From: Dunaliella salina
Lineage: Eukaryota; Chlorophyta; Chlorophyceae; Chlamydomonadales; Dunaliellaceae
Length of the DNA stretch: 64,000 bases
NCBI GenBank assembly: GCA_002284615.2
Contig: MU069666.1
Span: 149,958-213,957 of the forward strand
Reading direction: 5' to 3'
Positions 63,581-64,000 of this stretch are shown piece after piece. The notes under the pieces were generated by a model that was given only the letters and a program-made list of their open reading frames with translations, was not told the origin of the DNA and ran no database searches. The translations under genes and the position numbers were made by a program. The first letter of the stretch is position 1. Each line of letters begins with the position of its first letter.

Positions 63581-64000
63581 TGCTTGATTGATTGAAGTGG
63601 GACCAGGATGTGGTCGCATGTGGACACTGACAGAACTGTCGCGCATTGCACTGTTGTGCGTCGCGTTGCTCCTGTCTCAAGAAACGCTGTTGTGCATTGC
63701 ATTGCTGGAATTGCACGCATGTTAAATCGGAATCATCATCATACTCTGCGCACGCTCATCAATTTTGCATGAAGCATCGATTACTTAAAAGGCCCATGGC
63801 ATGTCTGAACATTTTTTTGTGGGATTCGTCATGCACGTGTTGAATATTTGAATTTTAAGGATTGCTAGGCATTAAGCGCTCTGACTGAAAGGTTCCCGAG
63901 GATAAGACATCTTTTTGTTGGTAGCAAGACACTGACTCCGCTTGCTTTGTATGCAGCATACTTTTCAGCTGCACGCAGATTCTGTTGTACCTTGTGTGAT

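Larger units (their letters stand above)
59286..64000. other. Gene-poor region with clustered retroelement ends
   Basis: No splice-bounded or long reading frame is convincing here. At least four retroelement 3' ends are present (61.43, 61.65, 62.27 and 63.51 kb), plus a G run at 63188-63196. The stretch 59.3-61.1 kb contains nothing that I recognise. Confidence 0.55.

Noticed and set aside
63369..63843. Cys/Gln-rich overlapping frames
   Set aside because: They derive from an imperfect GCAATGC/GCATTGC-type repeat and a retroelement end, on both strands.

Overview
The window is eukaryotic nuclear DNA, most likely from a chlorophyte green alga. Support comes from dense GT-AG introns, secreted proteins with short Ser-Pro/poly-Pro exons, R-x-LLQ motifs, a TGTAA-type 3' signal, CCCTAA/TTAGGG-type telomeric DNA inside an intron, and many degenerate retroelement 3' ends. 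A Dunaliella/Haematococcus-like chlorophycean would fit the human-type telomere repeat and moderate GC, but that placement is a low-confidence guess.

Almost everything between about 0.7 and 59.0 kb belongs to two giant paralogous genes transcribed away from each other from a 239-bp shared spacer (24230-24468). The left gene (minus strand, 24229 down to about 735) has about 42 exons and about 2,250 residues by my model. The right gene (plus strand, 24469 to 59027) has about 63 exons and about 3,300 residues. Both start with the same signal peptide. They share this order: unassigned N-terminal region, acidic linker, beta-rich region, TSP1-like turn, choice-of-anchor-L-like segment, Cys-rich block with PSI motif, Kre9/KNH-like domain, TSP1-like repeat, [KNH-like + PLAT-like + double PSI + poly-Pro] module, SEA-like membrane-proximal domain. 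The left gene has one such module, one SEA-like unit and an early stop. The right gene has three modules, two SEA-like units (the second with a GSVVV autoproteolysis-type motif) and a hydrophobic C-terminal tail. They look like mucin-like or glycocalyx/cell-wall surface glycoproteins.

The genes form a near-perfect inverted duplication (about 5.1-24.2 kb against 24.5-42.5 kb). Nearly identical blocks, introns included, alternate with clearly diverged blocks, and single-base Ns fall at mirrored positions in both arms. Either gene conversion or assembly collapse of the identical blocks could explain this. Arm-specific insertions are a 3.2-kb intron on the left (17.3-20.5 kb) and a 2.1-kb intron on the right (29.5-31.6 kb, with microsatellites, a 335-base gap and a retroelement remnant).

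At 42.6-52 kb the right gene carries its extra tandem modules, one with a deletion-damaged PSI exon. From 59.3 to 64 kb I see no convincing gene, only clustered retroelement 3' ends. These end in an A-rich (AAAAG)n or (CTTTT)n tract preceded by a hairpin whose stem shows compensatory changes between copies. The least certain parts are the exons between 24.95 and 26.81 kb (22.77-23.76 kb on the left) and the 3' end of the left gene.
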